NCBI GenBank assembly: GCA_003342895.1
Contig: PTFA01000194.1
Coordinates: 365,124 to 429,123 of the forward strand
DNA length: 64,000 nucleotides
Source of the DNA: Casuarius casuarius
Lineage: Eukaryota > Chordata > Aves > Casuariiformes > Casuariidae
Direction of reading: 5' to 3'
Under the pieces are notes generated by a model. That model was not told the origin of the DNA. It saw only the letters and a program-made list of their open reading frames with translations, and did no database searches. Position numbers and translations under genes: made by a program. Numbering within the stretch: position 1 is the stretch's first letter; every line of letters begins with the position of its first letter. Below are positions 25,601 to 40,600 of this stretch, in pieces.

Positions 25601-28600
25601 AAAAGAAAAGGGCATCGAAGGCATACAGTAAACTTGTTAGCTGCAATTTGTAGTAAACATCTTAGCTAACATCCTCAGATGAAAGCTACTATATATAAAC
25701 ACGTTACTGTATACAAATAGTAGCCCTGCAGGAAAAGAATGCTATTATTAGCATTACCAGGAAAAAAAGTTCTTCCTTTATTTCAGCGCATTTTAGTCAT
25801 AACTTTGAAAGAAGTGGGAAGAGATTAATGTACGAATCCCCGAGAGCTCATAACTGAGTTCCTCCCCGCTTCTTTTTTCCGTAGATGCAAAGGAATAAAG
25901 ACGACGGGAGCCTGCGGCGGTCAGGATCACAGAACACCTCCAGCGCCCGAGAGACCCGCATCCTCCTGCACCTTGAGCCAACGTCTTACTGCAGACACTG
26001 CAACTCACTTCTGGCTGGAGAAGTCACCCGAGAAGACAAGGCCTCCAAAACTGCAGAACAGACGGGGAATGATTGCTACCAGCCAAAGGAATGAGAATCG
26101 GCAGAGTAGTCAGAGACCAGGCCAAGCAGCAAGCATGAAGTCAGAACTAGGACAGGGACAAGACACCAAAGGAGAGAGCTTGAACTAGGGGACCTCAAGA
26201 GAAGCAGCAGAACAAGGAACGTGGGGGGGACGGCGAAGGGACGGAGGGCACAGAGCCAGGTAGCGACAGAACCGTGGACGACCAAGCAGAGGGATGGAGG
26301 CTTTGACGAGGACACAGCTTGCGGGAGGTGAAGAGATAAGAACAGGTTAAGAGTCAAATTTCAGAAAAGAGGGCATGCCTTCCTTTCAAGCCAAGGAGAT
26401 ACTGGCAGGGCAACAGTGAAATTTGGATCGACATACATTTAGTGCTGGCCCACATGCTGAAGCTGTCACACTGATGCTATCGCTCCAGCCGGTCAAGCCC
26501 CATCTTCCACTGAGTTCAAACTGTTACAAGGTAGAACAACATTAAATATTTGGTAAGGGAAAGACCTAAGTGGGAACAGATTATTTGAATACGTTCAGTT
26601 AAAGCTGCAACTAGCAGCTATTGATAATGGTTTTAAATACATAAGATTGTAAAGCACTCATGCCTTTCTGCAAATAAGAACCATTTAACCAAAAATATAC
26701 AGTTTGCCAGATACACAAGCTACTAAATTTATTCCTCTCCAAAAGCAATAGAATATAGAGGAATCTCTACAGAAAAAAGGTTAAATAAGGCATAGACTGC
26801 AAATCTGCTTGGAAGAAGGTAAGTAGTCGCTACTAATTCCACATATCAGAACGGAATAGATGCACCTAATACATTTTATCCTATTTCACTACTCTTTTGT
26901 TATAAAACAGTTTTTTTCCAGGCCAAGTTAAAATAGCCGAACTGAACACAGGAACAGATTTCAGGCTCTTTGTCTCTAAATTACCTGTCACCCATGTCAG
27001 ACCATCAATCAGAATACAAAAGTTTCCTAACATCATGCTCCAGCAAACCCCAAAATAAGATCTGAGGACCGTGGCTCAACATAACTTTTACTAAACAACT
27101 GGACTGGTCTGCTAGACAGTTCTGGGGATGGATCTGAGATAGGACCGTTACTTACTGGTAGCCAAAGTTCTTTATTTTCCTCATGTAAAGCTGAAAACTT
27201 CAGCTTATAACTTGTAGATCATTCACTTCCCTATATTGGGATAACACATACACTCTTGGCAGAAGATAAATGAGCATGAGCACTTTTAGCTTTACGATTT
27301 CCCCTCTTCTCTCTCGAAATTCTTTGCAACGGTAGTAACTCAGCACAAAAAAATTAATACTAAGGAAGTTCCCAACTACAGTCGTTGTTACTTATAAAAT
27401 AGCAGTAGTATTTTAAAACAGCTCTTTTCTAATTAAGATTTGCATTTTATAACAAAATCGCCCTCACCATTTAATCCATTTAATATCAAAGTAAAGATGA
27501 TCATAACCTAGCACCCATAAATTTGGTTTAGAAATTAATCTGTATTATTAACTAAAAACAAACAAAACCCTCCCCTATACCATCTTCTCACTGCTACCGT
27601 TTATCAGTTCTTATAACTAAGAGTTGCTTAGGACACCAGAGAAGAGTCCCTGATCTAGTACCATTATCTTCCTGCAATTAAATACAGCTTCAAACACTAT
27701 GCTTCCTTTCACCTTTGTGATATGCTCCTGCATTCCCACATTAATGTAAATTCAAGCAACAGCATATGATGAGGTGCTGGGCATATGCAGGGAAACTACA
27801 GTGAAGGGATGCTTGGCCAGGCTTAGATAACCCACCACCAGAAAAAAAAAAGTGGAGTAAATTTTTTATAAGAGACTGTCCAAAATTCCCAGTGCTCATG
27901 AGTATCTTTTTCTGGTGTAATAATTGCTTATCATAAAGTTTAAAAGTTAGGGCCAATCATCCCGGTGTGCGAGGAAGAGACCAGGCGGCAGGATACATAC
28001 CTTTCACAAATTGTACAAACCAAGGAAGGAGTGGGAAGCAGCCACACAGAGCCTGCCTTTACTTAAGTCTTAAACACTAGGTTTGAAATATGGCCGGATC
28101 TAGAAGGAAGAATAGTGTCAAAACTACCATAAAATATTAAAAACAAATGCAATATTTCACATTTTACAACATAAGCCAAAAGAGAACAATGACCTTTTAT
28201 GTCTTGACACTTCATTAGCAGTAAATCAGTCCAAAAATATTTGGCCTGAGAAGAATTACAAGAACATCAAGCTACCATTATTCTGAGTTATTGGCCTAAC
28301 ATCTCACTGAGAGCCATTGCAAACCTCTCCGGTAACTTCAGCAGGCTTTGAATCGAGTCTCAAATAAATGCTTCTAAAGACTAGAAAAACGTTATCTGTT
28401 AAGCAGATCAATATATCACTATAATTAGGGAAAAAAATCAATATTCTGTCTCATAAGCATATTCCTATATGTTAAGAAATTCTAAATAATACTTAGGATA
28501 TGGAGCAAGATATAACATAGGTTCCCCCCCCCCCCCCCCATCTACCCCAGGATGCCATCAGCTCTCCTAGAGGTCACAGCAGTATTTGCCACCAAGCAGT

Positions 28601-31600
28601 AAGTTTCAACAGAAAAAGAGAGGATCTGAAGTACAGGTATAGCAACAGAAGGGCAGGTAATTCCCCACTGCCAGCACAAAGAAGCGCTGAATGTTCAAAG
28701 ATGGAAAAAAGATTGCCTGAAAATATAATTCTTTAAGGCAAAGAAGTAACAAAATTCGGTCATTATGATAAACTGAAGGTCAAAGATAGAACAACAAACA
28801 GGTACAATCATTTTGCTTTAAAGACACCAGACAGCAAAATTTATACCCTTGTTGAAAAATCACTGCGATAAGCCTCTGTTTCCAGTAAAACAGGTTTGTT
28901 ACAAGATAGACAACTATATATTCTATAAATGCCAATTCCAAACAAAGTTGGGTATCTGCACTGAAAGCAAGACCCAGTCTGCAGCTCTTCGCTTTTCCCA
29001 GAGCCCGGATGCCGTCTCACTAGCTCACCGGACTCGCCCGAGCACGGGAAGCACATAACCAATGCTTCGGAGAACGGAGACGAAGTCGCTAGACTGCAGC
29101 AGCGAGTACTGCAGGCGATGCAGCCAGCAAGCCGAAGCCCAAATTAAAATGCAAAAAGTCACAAGCACTTGACTGATAATGAATAAGCTTAAAGGGGTTA
29201 GGCTGTTTGCCCAAGGAAGAGGAAATCAACAGCGCACTCCATGAATCAAATCGGGAAAGCCAAGTGGTTAGGGAGCCTCCGAGAGCAGCGAGCAGCCAGC
29301 CGTACTCATCAGCCTGAAAAAGACGCTGCAGGTGGATAATGGCAGAGCACAAAAAGGTATCGGTCTTCCCTCGGAGACAACATGGGTAGAAACGACGTAT
29401 ATAGAAAGCACCACACCGTAGGGAACGGCTATACAAACAGCAACGTGAACTAGCGGGAGCAGTACAATCTTTCAGTCGGCCTCATGACAAGTATAGCAAA
29501 ACTAAACGGTTCGAAAGACAGCAGAGACTGGGAGCATTTGCCTGCAAGGTTATAGACCACAGCCCAAACAGCATATATGGTAAAGAGATACATTTTAAAC
29601 AAAGCCAAATACCTTGTATTTACATGCCACGCTACACCTACACACTAAACCCTACAGCTATATCCTTTCTATACTGCGTGTCCACAGTACTGGTACTGCT
29701 TTTCTAACTTGGAAAGAAACATCGATGTCATCAAAACAGCTCTGATTACAGTTTGAGTTCATTCCTTTAGAGAACGGCAAGCAGAGATCATATCGATAAG
29801 CAAAAAGCAGAAGAGATTTGACTGCAGCAAAATAGTAGAATCTATCTTCTCTAGGCAGGAGCAACAAAAATCTTAAACAGCATAGCAAAAACTGAATCTA
29901 AAACCAGAAAATAACAACAATAAATTATGCTGAAATTACATAAAAGCCTCTAAGCTACATTTCTACCAAAAACCTTTAGAAATTTGAAGGAAAAAAACTG
30001 CATATGGTTATCATTGTACTACCTTTGACTTCTAAAGCAATTTGAGAAAGACGGTCTATTTTAACACCCTAAATATCATCCTCAAGTATCCATCCACACC
30101 ACGGACTTCGGTGAAAAACAATCACTCTGTAAGAGACAGATCCCATATTGGAAAGTATGAACTGAAATGTAATAGAGTAGCAGAAAGCCCAGTGTTTTCT
30201 CATTACTGACATGTATTAACAGATTCTGTGAGCAGGAATTCAACATTAGCACATTTTCTTTCTCTTTCTAGCACTATTCAGTAATCTGCTTCAGCTGCTT
30301 TCCAGGCTTTCATGTGTTGCCAGCCTTTTTCTGTATTTTCAAACAAACAAACAAAAAAAATCAAATTATCTTTTTAAACAGAAGAAATAACTAAATAGCA
30401 ACATGTATCAGATTATATCAGATCCACAGAGAGCAAAGAGGGCCCAGACTGAGAAAAAAGCACAAATGTTTCTTCTGTCATCTGTATCACCCTTAAAGGA
30501 TCAAAAACTTCTCACCATAAAAAATAGTAAGAAAAAACCCTTTCTTCTAGATTTAAAGGAGAAAGACAGACTATACATTAGCGATAGAAAGTTCTTGTCC
30601 CATTCATCATTTAGTTGCCTTCAGTTTTCTATGCAAGTAAAAAAAAATTACTTCAGTTGAATAGGATCATAGTAAAATACAGGTTGGCGGGACCTGAGGA
30701 GCTCATCTAGTCCAACCTCCTGCTCAAAGCAGGATCAGCTATGAGGTGAGATGAGGTTACTCAGGGCTTTATCCAGCCTGGTCTTGAAAACCTGCATGGA
30801 TGGAGACTGTACATCCTCTCTGGGCAACCTGTTCTGTGCCAGTGGCATGGCATGGGTAAAAAAAAGTTTTTCCTAATATCCATTCTGAACCTTTCTTGTT
30901 TCAACCTTTGCCTGTTGCCGCTCATCCTCCCACATCACACCGCTGTGAATAGCCTGGCTGTCCTCTGATGAGCTCCTCATAGGTACTGCAAGGCTGCTCC
31001 TAGTACCCCAAAGCCTTCTCTTCTCCAGAGAGGTGACTTGTTACTACGCAACCAAGTTTCATTTAAGTTGTTAGAACTGCAGGCTTTTCTTCACCCAAAA
31101 TATGTAATTATTTTCCACATAGTCTTCTGCACTGAACTAGTCTGCCTTGCAGATGTTGAAGACAAATGCAATGTAGATTGAAATAGGAGAGTCAGTCTAT
31201 AAAACTATACTTCTCAAACGCTACTAGATTAAACTCCTGTTTGGAGACAAAGACTAAAGTTTATAAGGAAAATATTATTATACCACATGTGGTCTTGGGC
31301 TCTAGGATCTTATTGCTCCAAGATTAACATCATCCTAAAAGGAGCTGTGTTCCTGGCCTGAACTGAAAAGGAAATACATTTAAAAGTTTATAGGTTACGA
31401 ATTTAAAAAAAAAAAAAAAAAAAAACCAAAAAAACCGAACTGTAGCCTTAGTTAACTATAAAGAAACCCCTCTGCTTGAAAAAAAAAAAAAAAAAAAACC
31501 AAAAAAACCCCCACCTTTTTTTCCTCCCTTAAATGTGCATTCAATTAAACCACAAACTACCAGTTCAGAAGTGATTTGAAAAGTCAAGATAGTGCAAACT

Positions 31601-34600
31601 TCACTTGGCATATCCACTGAAGCAAACATACAGACTAGGAAAAGAGAGTCCTAACTAAGATCATGTGCTGTGCATAGGAGGTAGCACCTTCTTCCTAAAA
31701 CAACTAGAAAAGAAAAAGGTATGTATGCAGATATCCATCTAAAGATCTTGCTTCACAAGACTCTCCTTATACTCAATTATTCCACTGAATGTATCAGCTA
31801 CACAAGCCTCTTTTCCCCAGTCCAGTCTTAAGAGAGTATTAAAAAGGCTGCCAGACCTGCTGGGTCTCTTCTGGGTTTCCCAGCTGGCAGTTTCATATTT
31901 CAAGTACTTAAATATCCCATTTTAAGGCACTGCATAACATGAACTTGCAAACAAAGTATAAGGGCACAGGAGTTGCATTAACATGTTGTTCCTAAAATTT
32001 TTCAGGCGTGCGAGTTATTTTCATTTGAAGTTTGCTGAATAAAATACACTTTTTGGGGGTTTATTCTAACAGTTTATTTTTCATTAAGCATCTATAATGG
32101 TTCAATTTCTGTTCAGAAAAGGCAAATCTGAACCTACAATCCTCAAATACACTTTTGACTGCTCTTTCAATATATTCTTTCAGAGTATACACGCATTCTT
32201 TGGATTTGAGTTTTGCTGATGTGTGATTACTAGGAAACGTTTCTGGTAGGGGGGAGGTAGGGCTCTGCATGCAGTCCTAACCCCGAGAAGAAATGAGAGC
32301 AATGGCAGGAGCATAACAGTGAGTTACCACCTACCAAGCAGTGCTGAATATATATAATATAAAAGCAGGAAAATAAAGAGGTAAAGTCTGAATCATAAGC
32401 CTGGAACACATCACATGGTAAACAAATCACGGTAATGAAGTACAAGCGACCAGCCTGCATTTGCAAGCGTGAAAGATAGCTGCAACCCAGCTGAGGCAAA
32501 GGCAGCACTTCTGGACTGCAGCTCACTTTTAAACCTTCTTCAACCTCCTTTACCTCTCCAAACACATGGGGACAGTTTAACTAGCCACGCATTAAGAATA
32601 AATGGGACTTTTAAAACATACTATCTTCTCCTGACCCAAGGTAAAAAATGTTTATGAAATACATTTCTCTCCACAGAGTTGTGTGTGCTGAAGCACACTT
32701 GAAAAATATGGATTTTGTTTTAAACAAACTCAGTTAAAACAGGTATTTACGGTTTATGTTATATGAACATGGAACTGAGACAGAAAAATAATTTACTGGG
32801 GAGAAACTTTAGATATTTTGATTCAACATCTTACAGCTATGTTATTTTTTGTGTTCGTGACAGTCCAGAGATGGTCTTATACTAATCAGTAGTGAATGTT
32901 TCAAAGGAAGTCACAGAATCCCACTTATCCTAACATATGATAAAATTGTTGTTGCTTTCTAACTTTCTATGGCAGATACTGAAATAAGTATAATTTTTAA
33001 CTAAAAAAACCTCACCCAGATTAGCAACTATTTCACTATGAAAATGGGTAAGAACTCTAAATGCCATTTAAAAAAAAGTTCTTCATAAACATAAGATTTT
33101 CTTCATTCCCTAAATGTTGGATTAGGAAAATAGGAAGGCACATGAGGGGGAGGGACTTTGGAGAGCAGCCAGGCTTGCCTGTTCTTCCCAACAGTCATGA
33201 AGATGCTACATAGCAGAACACTAGGCTGTATGGACTCAAGAGAGCACTTTGCACGCTCTTAACTTCAAAATAAACTACCTTTTAAAGCCTACGCAGTTAT
33301 CCATTCCAGAAATGCTCATCCCACTTACTCCACCTCTGCATATTAGCCTATCAGTTCCCACTCGGAAATCCAATATTCCACACAATATTTTGAAGTTCAA
33401 GATAACTTTGGAATAAGAGCCCTTCTATAAACAGCTATTTGGATGCCTATACAACAGCCACAAATTTCTGACTTGGCAAAAATGTTTCTGTATGTACATA
33501 AGGGTGTTTTCACTGCCAGGTCCTACCTATCCTTCCGCAGTTGGAGAAGTGTTATTTTTCCTGTCCCCCACAGGAGTCTCATCTTGCCTTGGGCACGTCT
33601 CAGAGATTTGGTTCAGCCTATATGAGCACTATAGGCACTGGAAAGCGTTCCACGTCCCCAGAGATTAATATCCTTTAGGGTCTGAAGGACACACCTCCTG
33701 TGAAGAACTGCCAAGGAGATCCAGCAAGTCTCAACACAGCACATGTATTCCTCTTACCAATATGCATTCAGATTAACAGGCTACTTAACATATCAAACAG
33801 GAATGTAATCACACCAAGAGCAGGTATGCACTATATTAAAGCCTTAAGGCAGCTGTTCCTTACCACACTTTGTCACAGCTTGTTACTGATGATACTTTCT
33901 CTTTTCTTCTCATCCCACCCAGCTGATATAGGATAGTCTCCTAGCTGCCACAAGCTACTGTAAAGACGTGAGCAATGCTGGTTTCTGGACTTTTAAACTC
34001 CCTCCATTCCTGGGCAGAAATGAGATCCTAACGTCCTGGTAATTAGCTTTTTAGTTTTCCATTGATCCAGTTTTTCCATTTGAACCTAAGCAGCTATTGT
34101 GAACATCAGTATTCTTCTTGCCTTTGCCCTGAGGAGATACTAGGTTATATTCAACACCATCGGATTATTTTTTTTTACCTTTGAAGAAGGCTGGACATTA
34201 AATACATGCCATATGTTAGTAGATCAGTGTTTGATCTCTCTCATTACATACAGAATATATGATCACGTCTAAGGATTACCTGAAAGCAAAGTAGTAACAC
34301 TAGCAGAACAGGCAACAGCTTCACCAACGTGATGAAACTGCAGCTCTAACTGCAGTACTTGACAGCTTACCTCAACTTGCCCAGTTTATACTTCCATATT
34401 ACAACAGATGAAGATTTAAAAGAGAGGAACAGTTATTTATACAGATACGTTCCACTGTGTCAACAGATTTAGATACTGATGAAAAACAGCATAGCAAGCT
34501 CAAAGCAAACTTGTTTGGTGCATTTTATTTGTGATGATTCTTAAATAAAACTGGCATGACACACACCAGCCCATGTTAAGCATTTTGTGTAAATATTGCA

Positions 34601-37600
34601 TTAGTTTTTCGTAGTTTTCAGTTTCACATTAAGCAAAAAACAGAACAGCTGAATAAAATGAGACACAAATAGATTTTTTTTAATTCCACAATTTCTATTT
34701 TTAATCTCATTTTCCATTCTCGTTTAGCTCTCAGAACAAAATGAATTTACAGCAATACGTAAGTGTAATTTAACCAACATATTGGATAAAACTTAATCCC
34801 AGGACAGGAAAACACCATTTTGGTTAGGTCAAAACAGTTTAAAAGGACTCAATTCTCTCAAAGTCCAACCACTTTTCAAAATAACCTGGGCTTTTTCTTT
34901 CATCTTGGGGAACCTCATGGCAATTTTGTTTTAACAGTAACTTTCCCACTCCCTCACATCCGTGAAAAAGTGCATGTACACGTGTGCGCAGAGGAAGAGC
35001 AGCCCAAGGGAAGCAGAGACAGGCAGTATATACAGCTATTGAACGTGCATGAGAAAGACAAGAAGAGTAAACTCTTGCTGGCCACAATAACGTGCAGCGT
35101 TACTTGTGGCAATAGCAAACATCAGATTCGGAGAAGTGTGTGCAGGTTGGTTTTAGGCAGGAGTATGAAAACATCCGCATGGTGTCAGATCTTAAGGCTT
35201 CTTCCTTCTGAGACTCTACAATGCAGTAACACGCTTGACCAGTAATCGGGGGGTTGGTTTGGTCATTTGTTTTTACACAGAAACATGAAGAAACATGAAG
35301 GCCAGCTATTGATAAAGAACAAGTCAGACAAATACCGGGTCTGGCTGTGTTGAGTGTTTGGTTTAGAGGTTTTTTTTTCCCCACAAAAAAAATCCCCCCA
35401 AATGGTGGGGTGTGGAAAGAGCTAGGAAGAAAACTAGTGCTTAATTAGGTTTCCAGGCCTGACTGTAAAATGATCTAGCTTCTGAACACCATCATGAAGT
35501 TATAAGACAGTAGCATCCATGTTACGGATAAAAGAACAAGTGCCACAACACCTGAGTTAAATAATATTAAGCCAAGGAAAGCTGGCTAAGCGGAAGGAGA
35601 AGGTGTGTAATAAAGCAAGAGAAAAACTAATTTTATGAAAGGTTGGAAGAAACATAAACCCTGCCAAGCAGGTTTAGGATTACTATTGCTTGGTTAAATC
35701 AAGCAAGGTGAAAGTCACTGTTTCAATAGATGTGGAAGAGCGGCTAACAAGTACAAATAAACCAACGACATTGACCAATTGATCTGAGAATCGGAGATAA
35801 TGCTAGAGTACCCTTTACCATGTTGTTTAGGAAGAATCTGGAAGAAAAAAAAGAAAAGGTGCGTCAAGTACGTTGCCACGTATCAGGGAAGAAAGCCTGA
35901 TGCACTGGTCTCATGAGATGGGCAGTTCTCAGCATGACAAATTAACAGAACAATTAACACGAGCCTCCAAACTTCAAAATACCATGAGGTGCAGGAAAGG
36001 ATGGGGGCACACGAATGAAACTAAAGACCAAAACCAATCTGAATTAGATTATAAGCATGCTTGTTTTTAAGACTGGAAAGTATCTATGATCATCAAGGCG
36101 AAACAAAGGGAATCGGTTCAGATCGGGATTCCCTTAGGGCTGCACAAGCTGCAGGTTTCTCGGTTAACATAGTTGACTGCTTATTAAGCAGAACTGCCGT
36201 CCTCCAGTGCTATCAGCTGGAGGAGACAAAAAAGCAGCTACAGGTGGTGGGAAGGGAGACATTCTTTCCACTTTTCTCTTAAAAACAGTGAAAGGGGAAG
36301 AGCAAATATTGAGCGGGTGTTAAGTTCTGTTTACTGGACTTTCTTCACACTCTGTAATACAATTTAAAGTTAATAAAGTCTTTCAGCAGTAAGCACAGCT
36401 CCAGTGAGATAACACACCGAGGGGGGAACCATAACTAACATACTCAGGGGAGGATCCATTACTGCTTTACAGCCTCATCCCAAAATAGGCTGTGCGCTCT
36501 ATTTGAAGCGCTTTTTCTCTCCACTAATGCCGTGGAAGCCTACAGTGACAAGATGTCTTTTAGGGGCTTAAACTCGGCATATGAAATCAAACCCCATCCA
36601 CCCTTCTTTATACAAGAAAGCAGTTCAAATCCTTTTTAACTGAGGTCAGTGGCCATACAACCGGATTTTAATAAAATTCAAGGGGGAAAAAAAATTCCCT
36701 GCCTATTCAACATTTTAGGAAAACTTGCTTCATGACAGCTAACAGTGATCAATTTTTGCTTTCCTTGTGCTGCAAGATAAAGCCTAGTCTACTTTACAGG
36801 CAAGTATATTTAACCTCAGAAGATGTTTATATACCCACCTGCCCTGATGCTCACCAACTTTAAATGACTCTTCTGCTACAGAAATGGTCTAAAGGTTGTC
36901 CCCCAAAGTTGGTGATATGTGCAAAGAAATACAGAAACGCAATGGTGTTGCCATCAGTTTCTATTTCAATCTTTAGACCATCCTGCATTTACAAAAATGT
37001 AATGGATTCAAAGAAAGTCAGGCACAAGCAAGCCATCATACCCATTATTATACTGGTAGAAAATGAAATTTTATTTCCCCTTTCTTTCAGTCAAGGAACA
37101 TTTTCAAAAATACAGTTTTGTGAAGACACATCAGAGAAGCTTTAAAGCAAATTTGGGAGGAAAGGCTTCTTTCCCTTAGTTCTGTATTGGGTCTTGTCTT
37201 GGCGGGGGGAAGAGGGGAAGGAACCCATGGCTCAGCTCACAAATCCAAGTCTCTTAATTTTTGATGTTAATAATATTGCCTTTTGATTCCTTATTTTAGC
37301 TAGGGCCCTTTTCTTCCTTTATGACCATCTTTACACCACAAAATTGCTTTCGTCTACGTATTACAGATTTGCAAGTGATTGGTGAGAGCCAACATAAACT
37401 ATAGCCTCAGCCCAGTCTGGCTGCTGAGATGCAAACAGAGGACAACTCTCCCAGTTTAAATGCTCCCTATGCATGAGGATAATCCAGCTCTCCCCATTAA
37501 GGCCTGTTTGAGGTTGGGCCATCCAGGCTCAAGGTCCATGGTTCAACTGCTTCATGATGAAGTCAATGGTTTATTAAGGCCAACAACTCTTACACACCAG

Positions 37601-40600
37601 GATCTATTCAAATATTCAGATAAGACAGCCTGTACTCCAAGAAATTCTCAATCTAAGGACAGATAGAAGTTATGGAAGACAAACAACTGTGATATGAATT
37701 TAAGAGGATTAAAAAAAAAAAAAAAAAAGATGTCAGGTGAGAAAGGCTGAAAGACAATTTGTCAGTTTAAAACCTGATGTTCCTGCAAGGAAAGATGTAG
37801 GAGTATGTCAGTTTGAGCAATCATTCCTTTGAGTCCTTGCATTAGGCAGTCACACTGCGAGTACAAATTTCTCTATTTCAGTACGAATATAGTAGTGAAA
37901 TACTGGTGAATAAAAAATCTACTAATGCAAAACATCAAAATATTTGTCTACCCAGTGACAGCACATCTAAAGTTTTATGTTCTAGTCTAGAAGCAATAAT
38001 TTCCTCTCAATTTATTCAGACAGATAATTTAACAATGCTTAAAAGCAAAGTTCCTCTTGCTCTCTGTAGGATCGGCTTTGTGCAGCTCTTCTTACCAGAT
38101 GACACCAAGTTTGCCTTATTTATTGCGATTCCAGTTTTAAGGAAGATGTATGAAACCTATAAAGGCAGGTTACCCAGGCAACTAACCTTACTGCCTACTT
38201 GCCCATCTCCAGGATAACCACTTCCTAAATTATCCCTATGGATCACACTCACCACTGGATCTTCCATGTCAGTCCTTACCTCATAGCTTTATTAAAGCTC
38301 CTTCCTCTCTTCTTTCCAACCCAGAGCCCTTGGGTCGTTAAGAAGATTCAGAGACCAAGAAATTGTACTGTTTCCTTAGAGCTGAATTATACCAAATGCT
38401 TTCATACCATGACTTGTTGACCAGCGGTAGCTTGCTGGGACTTGACTGATCATATGATGCTGGCTTTCCTTCCTGCCCCCAGATTCTATCATTTTTGTGT
38501 ACCGAAAAAAAAAAAAAAGACACATGACTGCAGTAGTTTCCCAGGAATGAGAGAGATGGCAAATTGATTTTTGATTAGTTAAAAAAGTGCCTGTGAAAAA
38601 TTAATTTGTGATTTATACAACTAAAATTTGAGTCCATACACTTGAGATGTGATAGTAATACTGCTAAACACAAGGCCTTCAGATGGCTTTTTTTTTTCTT
38701 CTTCTTTTTAAAAACCTGTTCTAGCCAACTTCAGGTTTGACTTTATGTTCATCCTCTGTCTTCTCAACTATCTTTGACCCTGCTGAAGACAACAAACAAA
38801 CAAAAGCCCTTGATATTTATTTGCTGGTGAGTCTATCCTCACTTAGCCTGTCTTCTGCCTCTCTTCATATTCTGTGAGGTTCGTTTAGATCCTCCTTCTC
38901 AAAGGAGTCAAATACTGTTCAAAACCTCAACCTTTCCTATACTTCCTCTACGAACACTCTGTCCCTCTACTTTTTAGAGCAGTGATGGAGCATCTTCCTG
39001 CTAGCTCCTGGTGTTTAGCAGAGGAAAACGCTCACGCTACCAAAGCTGAATTCTAACTCTTCTTCCTCAACTCCAGTGACACTGTTGCCCTTCCTGAAAC
39101 CCAGCCCTGTAACTTTAGGATCATCTTTCCACTCTATCCACAGAATTGGTACAATAATCTTTTCTCTCTGAACATCTACAGTCCTTATCAAAGGCCTCAT
39201 CTTTCCTTCATTACGACCACCCTGTGCAGCGCATTCTTTCCAACCTTCTAACCGTTCATATTCAGTCTACTCAATGCCAGCAGCTAGAATAGCCGCTTTT
39301 CTGTTGGTATAAATGTCAAACTCTGTCTCTCTTGCAAATACAAATTTAAACAAATAGCTGCCTGAATTCCCTTGCTTCATCATATTAACTTAATTTGCTT
39401 GTCCTCATTTTCAAGGCTCTTCAGAACCCTGCCTCTCTCTTCTCAAACGCTCTTGTCTGCCATGTGTTCAAAGATGCGTGGGAATATTTTGACTGGATCG
39501 ATCAGACCACTATCCTTTCTCTTTCCAATTCTGAGACCTAGGTGACATTATGAAAGTGGTAGAAGTTAGCCAGTTAACTAAGGACTTGAAGAGGATACAA
39601 AAAAAAAGAAAAAAGTCGGAGTCTATCAAGCCGTTCTATCAAATTAAATTAGAAAGTGAGTCATAACACCAACAGGATGTTTAGTTCTATCCCTCTCCCT
39701 GCACCTCCTTATTTTCACACAAGCTTGCACAGATTCCCCACAGTTTCATCCCATGCAGCCACACTCAGATGACGCAGAAGAGGCTGAGAAGATACAGGCA
39801 GAGCAGGACATCAGACAGCCTGTCAAAGCAGCTCAGCGGTGCACATGTAAGCAGTTAATTGCAAGATCAAGGCTTTGTAGCTTGAGGTCTTCAGGGCTGC
39901 CTTTCTCTTTTAACTCATTTCTTCATATCCCTCTCTTTGAGCACACTCATCTTCTCCTGGTTAAGAACCTCCTTCGCTCTCTGTGAAACAATGACCTTTG
40001 CATCGCACGGTTTACCTACTACATCATATTTTTTACTACTACCTTGTATAATTTAAAAGTTACTGAGAGTGATAAAGAATTTCCAAGCTCTGTGTTAAGC
40101 ACTTGCAAAAGAAGTTCCAAAAGAATATTTCCATTTCTTTGCTGTCAAGAAATCTATCCACAGAGACGCAGTGTTAGCCACACAGTTTAAATAACATTTA
40201 AGAGCAATACACAAGCATCGCAAGGTTTACTTGCAAACGTCTGAAGCAAGACTGATGAGCCTGGGAGCTGCTCAAACATTCTCCCTCAGTTACGTCAAGA
40301 CGCATCGGAGACCAAAGTGTCCTTTCAGCCTAAGAATTTATAACCACAACACTGTGCACGCAGAGCAGCGCCGGACTAGGCGCACTCTCCCCGAGCCTTC
40401 CTCCTCTCTTCTCCCACCACTTCGCGATGGCCCAGCAGGAAGAGCGAACGGACTGCTGCATCCCAAGGAGTAATCCAGCAAAACTAGTAAGCAAACATCC
40501 TAAAAACCACATCGACACCTTCGCAATACCATCTGGCTCATAAACAACCACACAAAGAATGCTCTCCCCGTGAGTTTTTTTACCTTGAGTCAGTACTCTG

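Noticed and set aside
34820..35245. 141-codon plus-strand frame in RAB40B intron 1
   Set aside because: No family features, biased to residues expected from AT-rich random sequence, no splice signals or CpG context.
37711..37728. Poly-A run as the tail of a processed retrocopy
   Set aside because: No reading frame resembling a known mRNA and no target-site duplication seen upstream.
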